Shown here piece after piece: positions 23,500 through 33,407 of a stretch of DNA of 64,000 bases. The notes beneath the pieces were generated by a model. The model saw only the letters and a list, made by a program, of their open reading frames with translations. It was not told the DNA's origin and searched no databases. Every line of letters starts with the position of its first letter. Position 1 is the first letter of the stretch. The translations under genes were made by a program, and so were the position numbers. The stretch is from Enteractinococcus fodinae (GTDB lineage Bacteria > Actinomycetota > Actinomycetes > Actinomycetales > Micrococcaceae): positions 1,984,001-2,048,000 of the forward strand of contig NZ_JAVDYJ010000001.1 in assembly GCF_031458395.1 (NCBI RefSeq), written 5' to 3'.

Positions 23500-23907
23500 T
23501 CAGCTCATGACCTTTTGAGAAGCCTCAACATAAGAATCGAGTAGCGCTCGCTGCTGATCTGGGATACGCGCCGGCCGGTTATCGGCACCCACATAGATAT
23601 AGACCACGCGAGATTCGGCAGCCACCTCGTCGTTTTGACGGGCTACCTCATGAAGTACAAACGAGCTATTGCCAATCCGTTCTACGGAAACTGTGATCAC
23701 GACGTCAGGTTTGAGCAGCAATTCACGGTGAAAAGTAACCGTATATTCCTTGATCATCAACGGCACTGTGGTGCAGCTGGGCATAGTCCGAAATTCGTCA
23801 AGTAAAGGCTGACGTGCTTGTTGGAACCATGCCGGAAGCACGGTGTTGTGAACGTGGCCTGCGGGGCCCATATCGTCAATTCGTGGTTTGACCGTTGAAG
23901 TTAGCAT
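23500..23907 (-). CDS. Acyl-CoA thioesterase (hot-dog fold, 4HBT type)
   Basis: A 135-residue hot-dog protein. RIDDMGPAGHVHNTVLPAWF near the N-terminus corresponds to the D-x-xGHV-N-xxY/W region of 4-hydroxybenzoyl-CoA/acyl-CoA thioesterases, whose Asp is catalytic, and HEVARQNDEVAAES is the following beta-strand region. It should hydrolyse an acyl-CoA; chain preference is unknown. The length is usual for the family. A decayed partial copy of the same gene lies at 16835-17046 on the other side of the McrBC genes. It stands between mcrC (convergent) and a tRNA gene on the same strand. Confidence 0.85.
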   Translation of the reverse strand: MLTSTVKPRIDDMGPAGHVHNTVLPAWFQQARQPLLDEFRTMPSCTTVPLMIKEYTVTFHRELLLKPDVVITVSVERIGNSSFVLHEVARQNDEVAAESRVVYIYVGADNRPARIPDQQRALLDSYVEASQKVMS

Positions 23908-23979
23908 AATTCCTCGTTGAACTCTGCGGGCCTAACGGAGCCTGCAGAGGATGGTAGTCATAGGTCTCCGAACAAACGG

Positions 23980-24053
23980 TGCCTCCGATGGGACTCGAAC
24001 CCATAACACAGCGATTTTAAGTCGCTTGCCTCTACCTATTGGGCCACGGAGGC
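23980..24053 (-). tRNA. tRNA with UAA anticodon (nominally Leu), short variable loop
   Basis: Read on the minus strand the cloverleaf is complete: acceptor GCCTCCG/CGGAGGC, D arm with AATAGGTA loop, anticodon stem AGCGA/TCGCT with loop CTTAAAA, a five-base variable loop GTGTT, and T arm ATGGG-TTCGAGT-CCCAT. CCA is not encoded (A, then CC, then G). The seven-base loop puts UAA at 34-36, reading UUA (Leu). Ordinary bacterial tRNA-Leu has a long variable arm (type II), but this one is type I and its body, with GGCCCAA...GAGGC, looks more like an arginine tRNA. The gene itself is certain; the amino acid it carries is less so. Confidence 0.86.
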
Positions 24054-24120
24054 TGGAACATTTAGAGTTTAGCGCATTTAGTAGGCATGAGCATACTTTG
24101 CGAACTCTTGTTCCAGGAAG

Positions 24121-24157
24121 CGTCACGGTCCGCCAGTTCTCCTAGCGGACCGTGACG
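24121..24157 (-). terminator. Hairpin terminator after the NADH dehydrogenase gene
   Basis: Perfect 13-base arms (CGTCACGGTCCGC) around an 11-base loop, 16 bases beyond the stop of the leftward ndh gene and just upstream of the tRNA. Confidence 0.78.
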
Positions 24158-24172
24158 TTCTAAGAGCTGATC

Positions 24173-25579
24173 TTAGGCGTCTGCGGAGGCTTTTCTATCC
24201 ATGCGGTTTGGCAGTCGCTCTACGCCCGCTGCTTCACGGAATGCATTGTGTGGGGTTTCAAGTTCTTTCAGCTGGGTGGTGTCTTTACCCCAGATGAGTT
24301 CGTTTACCCAACCACCAAATACGCGTGCGCTGCGCTCCCAAGTTGGCATGGCGTAGTTGTGATAGGCACGGTGTGCGAACCATGCTGCGACACCCGACAG
24401 TTCGATACCCAATGGGTTACCGACACCTTTACCGACACCCATTCCGGCTACTGCACCCAGCGACTTGTGGTAGTACTCTTCGACTGCACCTTCACCGAAG
24501 CGCACTGCCATGAGGTTATCGGCTAGGCGTTCTGCCTGACGACCTGCGTGCTGAGCGTTTGGTACACAGAAGCCACCTGGACCGTCACCGGTCAGGTCTG
24601 GGACAGCTGCAACGTCGCCAGCGGCCCATGCGCCTTCAAGGACCCCACCCTCACCATCAGAAATCTGCAGGGTTGGGGTGACTTCGATGCGTCCGCGGTC
24701 TTCAACTGGGAAGTCCGTTGATTTGGCAACCTTGTTGGCGGCCACGCCTGCGGTCCACACGAGAGTGTCGGCGTAGAAGGAACCGGCATCGGACTGATCT
24801 GACATATTGACCAGTTTCAGGTGGTTATCGACCGCTGAGCCCAGTGAAGTATTCAGCAGAACTTCGATGCCGCGTGCACGGAATGCTTCGACAACCTCGA
24901 GGGCCTGTTCTTCGCTGACTTCTGGCATGATGCGACCCATGGCCTCAATCAGCACGATGCGAGCATCGGACTGTGCCAGTCGTGGGTTCTTGGAGATCGC
25001 GGTGCGAACCAGATCTTCGATTTCGCCGATGAGTTCTGCACCGGCGAAGCCACCACCAACTACTACGAAGGTCAGTGCGCGGCGACGTTCATCTGCATCG
25101 GTCATCAGGGCTGCCGATTCGATGCGCTCCAGGATCTGGTTGCGAATCGTGACCGCTTCTTCGATGCGCTTCAGACCGATAGCTGCTTCGCCGAGTCCGT
25201 CGATTGGGAAGGTACGGGAGTCTGCACCGGCGGTCATGACGATGTCTTGGTATGGCAGTTCGAAGGTATTGCCTTCTGGGCCTTCGACGGTTGCCGTCTT
25301 TTCGGCGTGGTTGACTTCAACGATCTTGCCTTGCACAACTTCTGACTGGCGCAGGTGTGTGCGCAGATCCACTAGTGCGTGGCGTGCTTCGATCGAGCCG
25401 CCGACTACTTCTGGCAGGAACGGCTGGTAGGTCAGATAGGAGTTTGGTTCGACAACGGTGACGATGCCGCCACGGTCGCGAATCTTTTTCTGTAGGCGCT
25501 TGGCCACTTTGAATCCGGCGTAGCCACCGCCCACGACAAGTACGCGTGGTTTTGGAGATAGATGAGGAGTAATAGCCAT
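24173..25579 (-). CDS. ndh: Type II NADH dehydrogenase (NDH-2), FAD-dependent
   Basis: A 468-residue flavoprotein that oxidises NADH and passes electrons to menaquinone without pumping protons. It has the FAD-binding RVLVVGGGYAGFKVAKRL near the N-terminus, TFVVVGGGFAGAELIGEI for NADH near 165, GAWAAGDVAAVPD before the C-terminal domain, and a C-terminal amphipathic region (GVAAWFAHRAYHNYAMP) that attaches to the membrane. The ATG at 25579 with AAGGTAGGG upstream starts just before the dinucleotide fold; an upstream in-frame start at 25633 would overlap the protease gene and add unmatched residues. It follows the subtilase gene on the same strand. Confidence 0.9.
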   Translation of the reverse strand: MAITPHLSPKPRVLVVGGGYAGFKVAKRLQKKIRDRGGIVTVVEPNSYLTYQPFLPEVVGGSIEARHALVDLRTHLRQSEVVQGKIVEVNHAEKTATVEGPEGNTFELPYQDIVMTAGADSRTFPIDGLGEAAIGLKRIEEAVTIRNQILERIESAALMTDADERRRALTFVVVGGGFAGAELIGEIEDLVRTAISKNPRLAQSDARIVLIEAMGRIMPEVSEEQALEVVEAFRARGIEVLLNTSLGSAVDNHLKLVNMSDQSDAGSFYADTLVWTAGVAANKVAKSTDFPVEDRGRIEVTPTLQISDGEGGVLEGAWAAGDVAAVPDLTGDGPGGFCVPNAQHAGRQAERLADNLMAVRFGEGAVEEYYHKSLGAVAGMGVGKGVGNPLGIELSGVAAWFAHRAYHNYAMPTWERSARVFGGWVNELIWGKDTTQLKELETPHNAFREAAGVERLPNRMDRKASADA

Positions 25580-25629
25580 GTGCCCTACCTTAGTTGCCTT
25601 GAGCCGACTTTGTGAAGTTTTTACCAAAG

Positions 25630-26988
25630 TCACGAGGATTGGCGAGTTTTCGCCTGTTTTCGGAGCAAAATCAGTGCCGTAATGACCGCTGCAAGGAGCA
25701 GTATCCCGGCGGTAATCACCACGATGGGCTGCAACACATCAGGTTGTTTTTCTAATTGCGCAGCCTGCGGTATCTCTGTTGGGTAGTCGATCGATCCGGC
25801 GACTTCGCGACCTTCATCATCGGTTTGGACTTCTTGAAGTTCGCCGCGACGATGCAAGGTAATCCAGTCGGCGATCGAGCCCATCGGGTTCGCACTGACC
25901 GGTGGAATATCGGCGGCGACCGCTGCAGCCGCATCCACGATGCCACGGCCGTACAGATGATCTTGGCCTGCCTCTCCGGAATTCTGTGCGGTTTCTAGAA
26001 TCTGATTGATCACCTGAGGGGCCGGCATGGAGGGGTCATCTGCTCGGATGAGTGCCGCGAGTCCAGAGACCAGCGGCGCTGCTCCAGAGGTGCCCGACCA
26101 GTGGGTGTAACTGTCATCCGGGGTCGCCCCGATGAGCGGGTTTGCCGGTGCGGCCACACCAATGGTGATGCCTTGGGTAGAGGCATCCCAGGAGGCGTTG
26201 CCGTCTTGATCCAGACCAGCCACGGTCAGCACACCCGGGATGGTTGCCGGTGCGCCGACAATCTCCGATCCGGAGGCACGGTTACCGGCAGCTACTACCA
26301 CAACCACGTCGTTTTGTTCGGCGTGCAGGAAGGCGTCATCCCAGGACTCGGGCCAGTCTTGTGCCGAGGAAGCTAGTGAGATGTTGATGACATCGGCGCC
26401 CTGGTTGACCAGCCAGTGGATGCCATCGGCGATTTGTTCATCGACCGAGGGGACCTCTGGTGCGGAATCATCCAGCAGCACCGATACTGACAGGATCTCT
26501 GCTTTGGGCGCGGTACCGAGGATGCCGTCGGTCCCGAACTCGTCGATCGGCTCGGGTTCGACTTCTTCCTCGGATTCCTCTTCCTCGTATTCAGACTCTT
26601 CATCATCCGAGTCCTCATCGGCGTCTTCGTCGTCCTCGTCTTCTTCTTGCTCGGGTGGGTCACCGTGGCCGTGCCCGGCGATTAGGGATGCGACCATGGT
26701 GCCGTGGTTCGGGTCGGGTCCCATGGGTGTGGTGCCATCTGCGTTGCCGGTGCCGGAAGCATCATAGCCGCCAGCAATCTGACCCTCGAGGTCTTGATGG
26801 GAGCCATCAACGCCGGTGTCGATGACACCGACGGTCACACCCTCCCCCATGCTGGTTTCCCAGGCTTCGGTGAAGCCATAGTCTTCCAGCCAGTACTGTT
26901 CATCGCGCCAGCTATCAGCGGCAGCGGGGGTGGCGAGCAGGATGGTGAGGGCAATGCCGGCGAATCCGGCCACTACCTTTTTGTACAT
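25630..26988 (-). CDS. Mycosin-like S8 serine protease with acidic insertion and C-terminal membrane anchor
   Basis: A 452-residue exported subtilase. Signal peptide 1-24, then the triad: Asp in GVIDTGVDGSHQDL (about 57), His in PNHGTMVASLIAGHG (about 98) and Ser in GTSGAAPLVSGLAALI (about 303). Between His and the next core strand is an insertion of about 40 residues, almost all Asp, Glu and Ser. The C-terminus has a transmembrane helix (IVVITAGILLLAAVITALIL) and a short basic tail, the layout of mycosins. No type VII secretion genes are next to it, so I do not assume an ESX role. Its start is two bases after the stop of the DUF501-Ppx gene, so they share an operon. Confidence 0.88.
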   Translation of the reverse strand: MYKKVVAGFAGIALTILLATPAAADSWRDEQYWLEDYGFTEAWETSMGEGVTVGVIDTGVDGSHQDLEGQIAGGYDASGTGNADGTTPMGPDPNHGTMVASLIAGHGHGDPPEQEEDEDDEDADEDSDDEESEYEEEESEEEVEPEPIDEFGTDGILGTAPKAEILSVSVLLDDSAPEVPSVDEQIADGIHWLVNQGADVINISLASSAQDWPESWDDAFLHAEQNDVVVVVAAGNRASGSEIVGAPATIPGVLTVAGLDQDGNASWDASTQGITIGVAAPANPLIGATPDDSYTHWSGTSGAAPLVSGLAALIRADDPSMPAPQVINQILETAQNSGEAGQDHLYGRGIVDAAAAVAADIPPVSANPMGSIADWITLHRRGELQEVQTDDEGREVAGSIDYPTEIPQAAQLEKQPDVLQPIVVITAGILLLAAVITALILLRKQAKTRQSS

Positions 26989-26990
26989 TG

Positions 26991-28577
26991 TTACCTCAGT
27001 AGGGACAGTGCGATGCCGTCCAAGATGTCTTTCTCACTGGTGATGGCAGTGCTGACCGCGCCATCGGTTGCGGTGCGAATGTGTTCAAGGATTTGGGCCC
27101 AAATGATCGCGCCAGCGCCGATGACATCGGCCCGGCCTTCGTGCATGTAACCCAGTTCGAGACGCTCGGCCTTAGTCTGGCCGATCAAGTTCGTGGCCGC
27201 AGTGAGGATGTCATCAACGCTCAACTCTGTGCCATGGATGGCTTCCGAATCGTAAGCGGGCAGGCCAAGTGCCGCCGCAGTAATGGTCGTGATCGTCCCG
27301 GCAACCCCGACCACCGCGTCGATGGAGTTGAAGTCGAATGCTTCTGGATCAAGCTCGTCGAGGTAGGTGGCCAGATCGTCTTGTGCCGCACGGATCTGAG
27401 TCTCGGTCGGAGGGTCGCTGAGCTGGTGGCGTTCTTGGAAGCGCACGCAGCCAACATCCATTGAGGTCTGAGCCTGGATGGTCGATTCGCCGGATTCGGG
27501 ATCGATCGTGCCGATGACAATTTCGGTCGATCCCCCACCAACATCGACAACAGCGACGCGCACCGGGCGGTCCCAGCGGGAGGTATCCAGCGCCGAAGCT
27601 GCACCGGCGAAGGTCAGTTCTGCTTCGACATCACCCGAGACAACCTCAGGGGTGACGTGGAGTCGCTGCCGGATGCCGGAGACAAACGCATCGCGGTTGG
27701 AGACATCACGGGAAGCCGAGGTGGCAATGAATCTGGTGGGGTGGGCCCCGTGGCGGGTGATTTCCCGGGCGTAGTCGTGTACGGCCGCAAAGGTCCGTTC
27801 CAGGGCTGCCGGTGCGAACTCCCCGGTTTTATCGACCCCTTCACCGAGGCGGACGATACGCATATCACGGTGGAGTTCTTCAACGCCGTTTTCGCCAAGT
27901 TGGGCAATGAGCAACCTGACCGAGTTGGTTCCGGCGTCAATGGCGGCCACCGGTCCGGCACCCGGGTCGGCGTACTGAATCGGATTGGTGCGGCCTTGAC
28001 GGCGCAGGCGGCGGGTGTGGCGTGACAGGTCTTTTTGTGGTGGATCCCCTGCGGTATCCCAGGCACCTTCACAACGGCACACGGTTGGGTCGAAGTCATG
28101 GCGCATCAGTTCTAGGGCTTCATCCCCCAGTGGGTTGGCGCCGGGGCCTTCAGCTAGGGAATGGCCGACCAGCACGTGGATGCATTTGACGCGCTCGGGC
28201 ATACCACCTGCGGTCACCCCGGAAATTTCTGGGACCGGGCCGACACCGGAGATCTCACCGATGCGAGCTCTGGCGCTGAGGTAATTCTCATGGGCTTGCC
28301 TGTAAGCTGCGGCGAGTGTTTCGTCGTCATTCAAACGCTGCGTCATGTCTTCCATGACCCCGGCGTTTTCTAACCGGGATGCGGCCGCGGTAGCGTGCGG
28401 GTGGGTGAGGTAAAACGTGGTGGGAAACGGGATCCCGTTGCTCAATCTGGGTGCGGTGGTGGCCACCAGGGGGCTACCGCAAACACAGCGGGCCCCGATT
28501 TCAACGACATCGCGCACGGGTCGTCCGAGTTGCCGCGAGAGTGTATCGAGGTCTTGAGCGGTTGGTTCTTTGGTCAC
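26991..28577 (-). CDS. Fusion of DUF501 with Ppx/GppA exopolyphosphatase
   Basis: A 528-residue protein. Residues 1-200 are a DUF501 domain (RQLGRPVRDVVEIGARCVCG, then a Cys-containing CIHVLVGHSLAEG). A basic linker (HTRRLRRQGR) leads to a Ppx/GppA phosphatase domain (about 225-528): AAIDAGTNSVRLLI (phosphate-1), SASRDVSNRDAF, VVDVGGGSTEIVIG, and VGVAGTITTITAAALG. The latter hydrolyses polyphosphate or pppGpp. In many relatives the two are separate neighbouring genes; here they are one frame. The GTG start at 28577 has AGGAAG four bases upstream and lies eight bases after ftsB; an ATG at 28652 would overlap ftsB. It is part of the eno-ftsB-DUF501-ppx block. Confidence 0.87.
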   Translation of the reverse strand: MTKEPTAQDLDTLSRQLGRPVRDVVEIGARCVCGSPLVATTAPRLSNGIPFPTTFYLTHPHATAAASRLENAGVMEDMTQRLNDDETLAAAYRQAHENYLSARARIGEISGVGPVPEISGVTAGGMPERVKCIHVLVGHSLAEGPGANPLGDEALELMRHDFDPTVCRCEGAWDTAGDPPQKDLSRHTRRLRRQGRTNPIQYADPGAGPVAAIDAGTNSVRLLIAQLGENGVEELHRDMRIVRLGEGVDKTGEFAPAALERTFAAVHDYAREITRHGAHPTRFIATSASRDVSNRDAFVSGIRQRLHVTPEVVSGDVEAELTFAGAASALDTSRWDRPVRVAVVDVGGGSTEIVIGTIDPESGESTIQAQTSMDVGCVRFQERHQLSDPPTETQIRAAQDDLATYLDELDPEAFDFNSIDAVVGVAGTITTITAAALGLPAYDSEAIHGTELSVDDILTAATNLIGQTKAERLELGYMHEGRADVIGAGAIIWAQILEHIRTATDGAVSTAITSEKDILDGIALSLLR

Positions 28578-28584
28578 GTGCTTC

Positions 28585-29307
28585 CTATTCCTGACCGGAG
28601 TGTAGTACTGAGCCCCACAGGCGATCTGCCCAGCCCATTTCGATGTCTTCATCGACGGTGGCGACGTTAGGTTCTGGTTCGGTGGGTGCTTCTTCGTCGC
28701 CGATCACCAGGTATTTTCGTTCACCGGGCATCACCATGTTAAACCGTTCCCGAGCCTGCTGCTGCACAAAGGCCGGATCTTCCCAGCGTTCCAACTGCGT
28801 TTGCAGTTCTTGTTCGCGCTGTTGTTCTTGCGCTAGCTGCTGGCGGGCCTGGGTGATATCGGCTTGTTGCTCAAGTAGTAACTGCAGTGGTTGTGCCATG
28901 ATCAGCGCTGCGATAAATAACACCGCTAGCAGCGCGACGGTGCGACCAGAAAATTGGCGGGCCGGTTGCGGGTCGTTTTCAAAGCTGGTGGCGCGTTCGG
29001 CGCGCTCCCAGATATCCCGATCGATCCGCTTAGATTTCGGCTCTTTTGGGTTCTTTTGTGCTTTCTTCGCGGTCTCGAGGAGTCGCTCTCGCATTTTTGA
29101 GCGCGGCGCTGGTGCAACGTCTTCTTCTGCCGGGTCGGGCTCTTCGGCCTGATGCTTGGCAGCTTGGGATTTTCGGGTGCTTTGACGCGAGATTTTGGTG
29201 ACGGGTGCCGGGTCATCGAGGATGATCGCGTCGTCGTCCTCGTGTTCCGCTTCAACGGGGGCAGTATCGGGCTGAACGCTTTTGGGCATACGGGGTTTCT
29301 TCGGCAC
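28585..29307 (-). CDS. ftsB: FtsB/DivIC septum formation initiator family protein
   Basis: A 240-residue bitopic protein. The first 115 residues are charged and disordered (acidic and Lys/Arg clusters), then one transmembrane helix (TVALLAVLFIAALIMAQPLQ, about 123-142), a coiled coil (about 145-180, rich in Gln), and the DivIC motif WEDPAFVQQQARERFNMVMPGE. It joins FtsL and FtsQ in the divisome. The long cytoplasmic tail is typical of Actinobacteria. The GTG start at 29307 has GGGAGGTGA upstream; longer frames to 29451 have no such site. It lies between eno and DUF501-Ppx. Confidence 0.9.
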   Translation of the reverse strand: MPKKPRMPKSVQPDTAPVEAEHEDDDAIILDDPAPVTKISRQSTRKSQAAKHQAEEPDPAEEDVAPAPRSKMRERLLETAKKAQKNPKEPKSKRIDRDIWERAERATSFENDPQPARQFSGRTVALLAVLFIAALIMAQPLQLLLEQQADITQARQQLAQEQQREQELQTQLERWEDPAFVQQQARERFNMVMPGERKYLVIGDEEAPTEPEPNVATVDEDIEMGWADRLWGSVLHSGQE

Positions 29308-29446
29308 CGTGGTGTCACCTCCCGGGTGGCTAGCTCTTGGTCTGTCTAGTGTACTGGCCGGACAGCTGTCATGGGCCATCGCCAACACGGTAGAGCTGCG
29401 AATTGTCAGATAATCCCCAGGTTTACACGTTTTCTCTTGACACGTA

Positions 29447-29476
29447 AACACCGCGGCCGAACTCGGCCGCGGTGTT
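29447..29476 (-). terminator. Hairpin terminator after enolase
   Basis: Perfect 14-base arms (AACACCGCGGCCGA) around AC, 13 bases beyond the enolase stop. It should make ftsB largely dependent on its own promoter in the 140 bases that follow. Confidence 0.8.
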
Positions 29477-29489
29477 AGTTCGCGTGGCC

Positions 29490-30827
<1,338 letters not shown>

Positions 30828-30851
30828 TCACGCCCTAGTCTAACGACCAGC

Positions 30852-30888
30852 GGGTGCCATCGAGACAAATCCTTCTATGATGGCACCC
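30852..30888 (-). terminator. Hairpin terminator after the CitMHS transporter
   Basis: Ten-base arms (GGGTGCCATC and its complement) with a 17-base loop, 22 bases beyond the transporter stop and upstream of eno. Confidence 0.68.
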
Positions 30889-30909
30889 ACGCTTCAAGGT
30901 GGGGTTGGG

Positions 30910-32280
30910 TTACACTTCCACGATGCCGAACAGGATCGCGACCAACAACAGCGCGATACTAAAGCCCCACATAATGAGGAACGAATACCGGATGTGTTTA
31001 CCAATGTCGGCTTCTGCCAGCCCCAGGGCCAACCAGAGGGCGGGTGCAAATGGGCTGACGAAGGTACCGATGACGTTTCCGATCACCAGTGCGTAGGCCG
31101 TGGAAGTGGCCGCCACTCCGAACTGGCTCGCGGTTGCTTCAACCAGTGGCAGCACGGAGAAGTAGTAGGCGTCGGTGGAGGTGAGCATGTCCAACGGAAC
31201 ACCGAGCACGCCGACGATCACGTGCAAGTACTGGCCCACGCCTTCCGGGATGACTTGCAGCAGAGACAACGCAATACTTTCGAGCATGCCCGACTGGTTG
31301 AGCACACCCAAGAACACCGCAGCAGCGATAATGACGGCGGCCATCATCAAGGCGTTGGGAGCGTGGGCTTTCATGCGGTCAATTTGTAGCTTGGCAGAGT
31401 TAAAGTTCAGTGGCAGCAGGACGGCCACGCCTAAGACGAAGCTCAGCGCTGGGTTCAGCCAACCGGCGAGCATGGTGGCCAGCACGGCGATCACGACCAC
31501 GACGGTGAGCCAGTAAATAATGCGGTGGGAATTAATTTTACCTTCGAGGTCTTTGCGTTCTTCGGCCTGGCGTGCGGTGAAGTCATCGGCGATCTTTCGC
31601 ACATCGACGTTGCCACCTGATGGTGCGAGCCCGGTACCGACCGCCGCGTTGATGCGGCGAACTTCTCGCACGCCTAGCAGTGCAGCCAGCGCGACGAGCA
31701 TGACCAGGGCAGCGCCCTGCAGCGGGATCAGCGGCTGATACATGTCACCGGGGTCTTCACCAATGACGGTAGCCGCACGAATCAGTGGGCCACCCCAGGG
31801 CACCATGTTCATGATCGAAGCCGAGAGGCTCACCAGTAGTAGCAGTAAGTAACGGCTCATATTCAGCGCAAGGTAAAGCGGCAGCAGCGCTGGAATGGTG
31901 AGCAGGAAGGTTGTGGCACCGGCACCGTCGAGGTGTGCCAGGGCAGCAATCAACACCGTACCGATCGACACCAGGATGACCCTGCCGCGGGTCATGAGGA
32001 TCAACCTACGGATCACCGGGTCGAACAGCCCGGCGTCGGATAGGATGCCAAAGAATATGATGGCGAAAATGAACATGACGACGATGTTCATCACGGAATC
32101 CAGGCCCGAACTGAAAAACTCTTGAATGTCTTCAAGTCCAAAGCCAAGCGCAAGTGCGCCGACCACCGGCACGACCGTCATGGCGACAACAGGTGAGACC
32201 TTGCCCCAGATCAGCAGGCCAACAGTAACGACGATAATGCTCAGACCCGCAATGGTCAGGAGCGTATCCGGTTCAGTCAT
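30910..32280 (-). CDS. CitMHS-family citrate/divalent metal transporter
   Basis: A 456-residue membrane protein with about eleven helices. It shows the CitMHS features FFGILSDAGLFDPVIRRLI (about 75-93), ALAHLDGAGATTFLLTIPALLP (in two parts around 110-130), and TSTDAYYFSVLPLV near 370. The family (Bacillus CitM/CitH) imports citrate complexed with Mg2+ or Ca2+ with protons. A cytoplasmic loop of about 60 charged residues (190-260) divides two six-helix halves. Start ATG; a hairpin follows. No citrate regulator lies beside it. Confidence 0.87.
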   Translation of the reverse strand: MTEPDTLLTIAGLSIIVVTVGLLIWGKVSPVVAMTVVPVVGALALGFGLEDIQEFFSSGLDSVMNIVVMFIFAIIFFGILSDAGLFDPVIRRLILMTRGRVILVSIGTVLIAALAHLDGAGATTFLLTIPALLPLYLALNMSRYLLLLLVSLSASIMNMVPWGGPLIRAATVIGEDPGDMYQPLIPLQGAALVMLVALAALLGVREVRRINAAVGTGLAPSGGNVDVRKIADDFTARQAEERKDLEGKINSHRIIYWLTVVVVIAVLATMLAGWLNPALSFVLGVAVLLPLNFNSAKLQIDRMKAHAPNALMMAAVIIAAAVFLGVLNQSGMLESIALSLLQVIPEGVGQYLHVIVGVLGVPLDMLTSTDAYYFSVLPLVEATASQFGVAATSTAYALVIGNVIGTFVSPFAPALWLALGLAEADIGKHIRYSFLIMWGFSIALLLVAILFGIVEV

Positions 32281-32796
32281 AGAGACTTACCTCGAGAAGT
32301 GAAGTGACAAATTACTCGGATACCCTATTGGCCGGTCATGACGACACGAGCTGTATTACTAATAGGCGACTACGCTCTGGAATGGCTCGTCAGGCATCTC
32401 AGTTGCGAACTTCACCCGACCCTAATTTCGTGGCAAAACTGCTGAACCCATGTGCAGCTTGGGGGAATCTCACTTTCCTGCGGGTAGGGCATTCAAGAAA
32501 GCCTGGAGCAATGTGGTCCAGGTCTCTTGTCGGTACGGCAGAACGAAATTGAATTGTCCCCTAACAGCCGAACAGTCACGCAAAAGTTGAACCCGTCTTC
32601 CCGAAGGATCAAGTCGTTCTCTCCCGACGCTTTCCGTCCTGAAAATATTCATGCGTAGATAAAACTGGACGAATATGCAGCTTAACGTTCAACAAAGCGC
32701 AGGAACACCTATATCACATTCAGATGACGCTCGAAGGCCCTATTCACACTTACCGATACTCAATGTATCCACGAGGACCGCTATTTAGTCCAACTT
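32281..32796. other. Gene-poor stretch upstream of the citrate transporter
   Basis: About 515 bases. The first part must hold the transporter promoter. The rest is AT-richer than its surroundings and has no frame with a ribosome site. I see no mobile-element ends or RNA gene. Confidence 0.4.
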
Positions 32797-33313
32797 TCAA
32801 GACATCCCAGTGATGCCAATGCCGACTTTCGAGAAGTATTCCGGGAGATCTCCTCGCACGAGCACCCAGTCAGAGATAGCTTTCGACTCAATGTAGGAAC
32901 TCTGCGACGGGAAGAGCGTCGGCGCGAGCTGAGCACTAAAGCTTCCCTGGGGCTCCCTGCAGCGCACAAGCCCTCTGCGCTCACCACCCTTGAGTGTCCG
33001 GGTTTTAAATGCATACATTGCAGTCAGCGGCTGAGTTCAGTGCTATCGCTATCTCAAGGTGTGCTTTCAACAGCGTCACGCGCCTTCTTCCAGATCTCAG
33101 CAACAGGCCAGACTCGGTACCGCGGGCAACAGTGCCCTCCCCATGGGCTTCACTGGTATTGCCAACAGTCTCGGTCAGGAGCTGCGGAGCATACCAAACC
33201 TCTCCGACTCGACTCTGCTCGAACAGCTTCTGCGCTTCCCGTGACAGGTACATAACGGCGTACGTATACACATCCTGAGCACGTCGAATTCGCAAGACAT
33301 CAACTTGTGACAT
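32797..33313 (-). pseudogene. Possible frameshifted gene of unknown family
   Basis: Two minus-strand frames overlap by 14 bases and read as coding: one from 33313 (102 residues, with DVYTYAVMYLSREAQKLFEQ and GEVWYAPQLLTETVGN) and one from 33018 (73 residues, with GDLPEYFSKVGIGI near the end). A one-base shift near 33010 would join them into a product of about 170 residues. Neither has a strong ribosome site. It may be a decayed gene, two small genes or chance; I cannot name a family. Confidence 0.32.
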
Positions 33314-33407
33314 TCATCTTGAGTCACCTTGAAGCCCTGATTCGTTCTGTATTAGATCTTAGACACCTTTCTACGAGGTAACTCATCCCCTTGAAAAGGC
33401 GAAGACC

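Noticed and set aside
23500-24053. tRNA gene as an integration site for the McrBC segment
   Set aside because: No integrase, no second copy of the tRNA 3' end and no flanking direct repeat with it; the thioesterase duplication explains the boundary better.
26373-26767. Long frames opposite the acidic stretch of the subtilase
   Set aside because: They are low-complexity mirror images of Asp/Glu codons (Ser-, Arg- and Lys-rich) without starts or homology.
25630-26988. Assignment of the S8 protease to a type VII secretion locus
   Set aside because: No EccB-E or WXG100 genes lie in the window near it; the anchor alone does not prove this.
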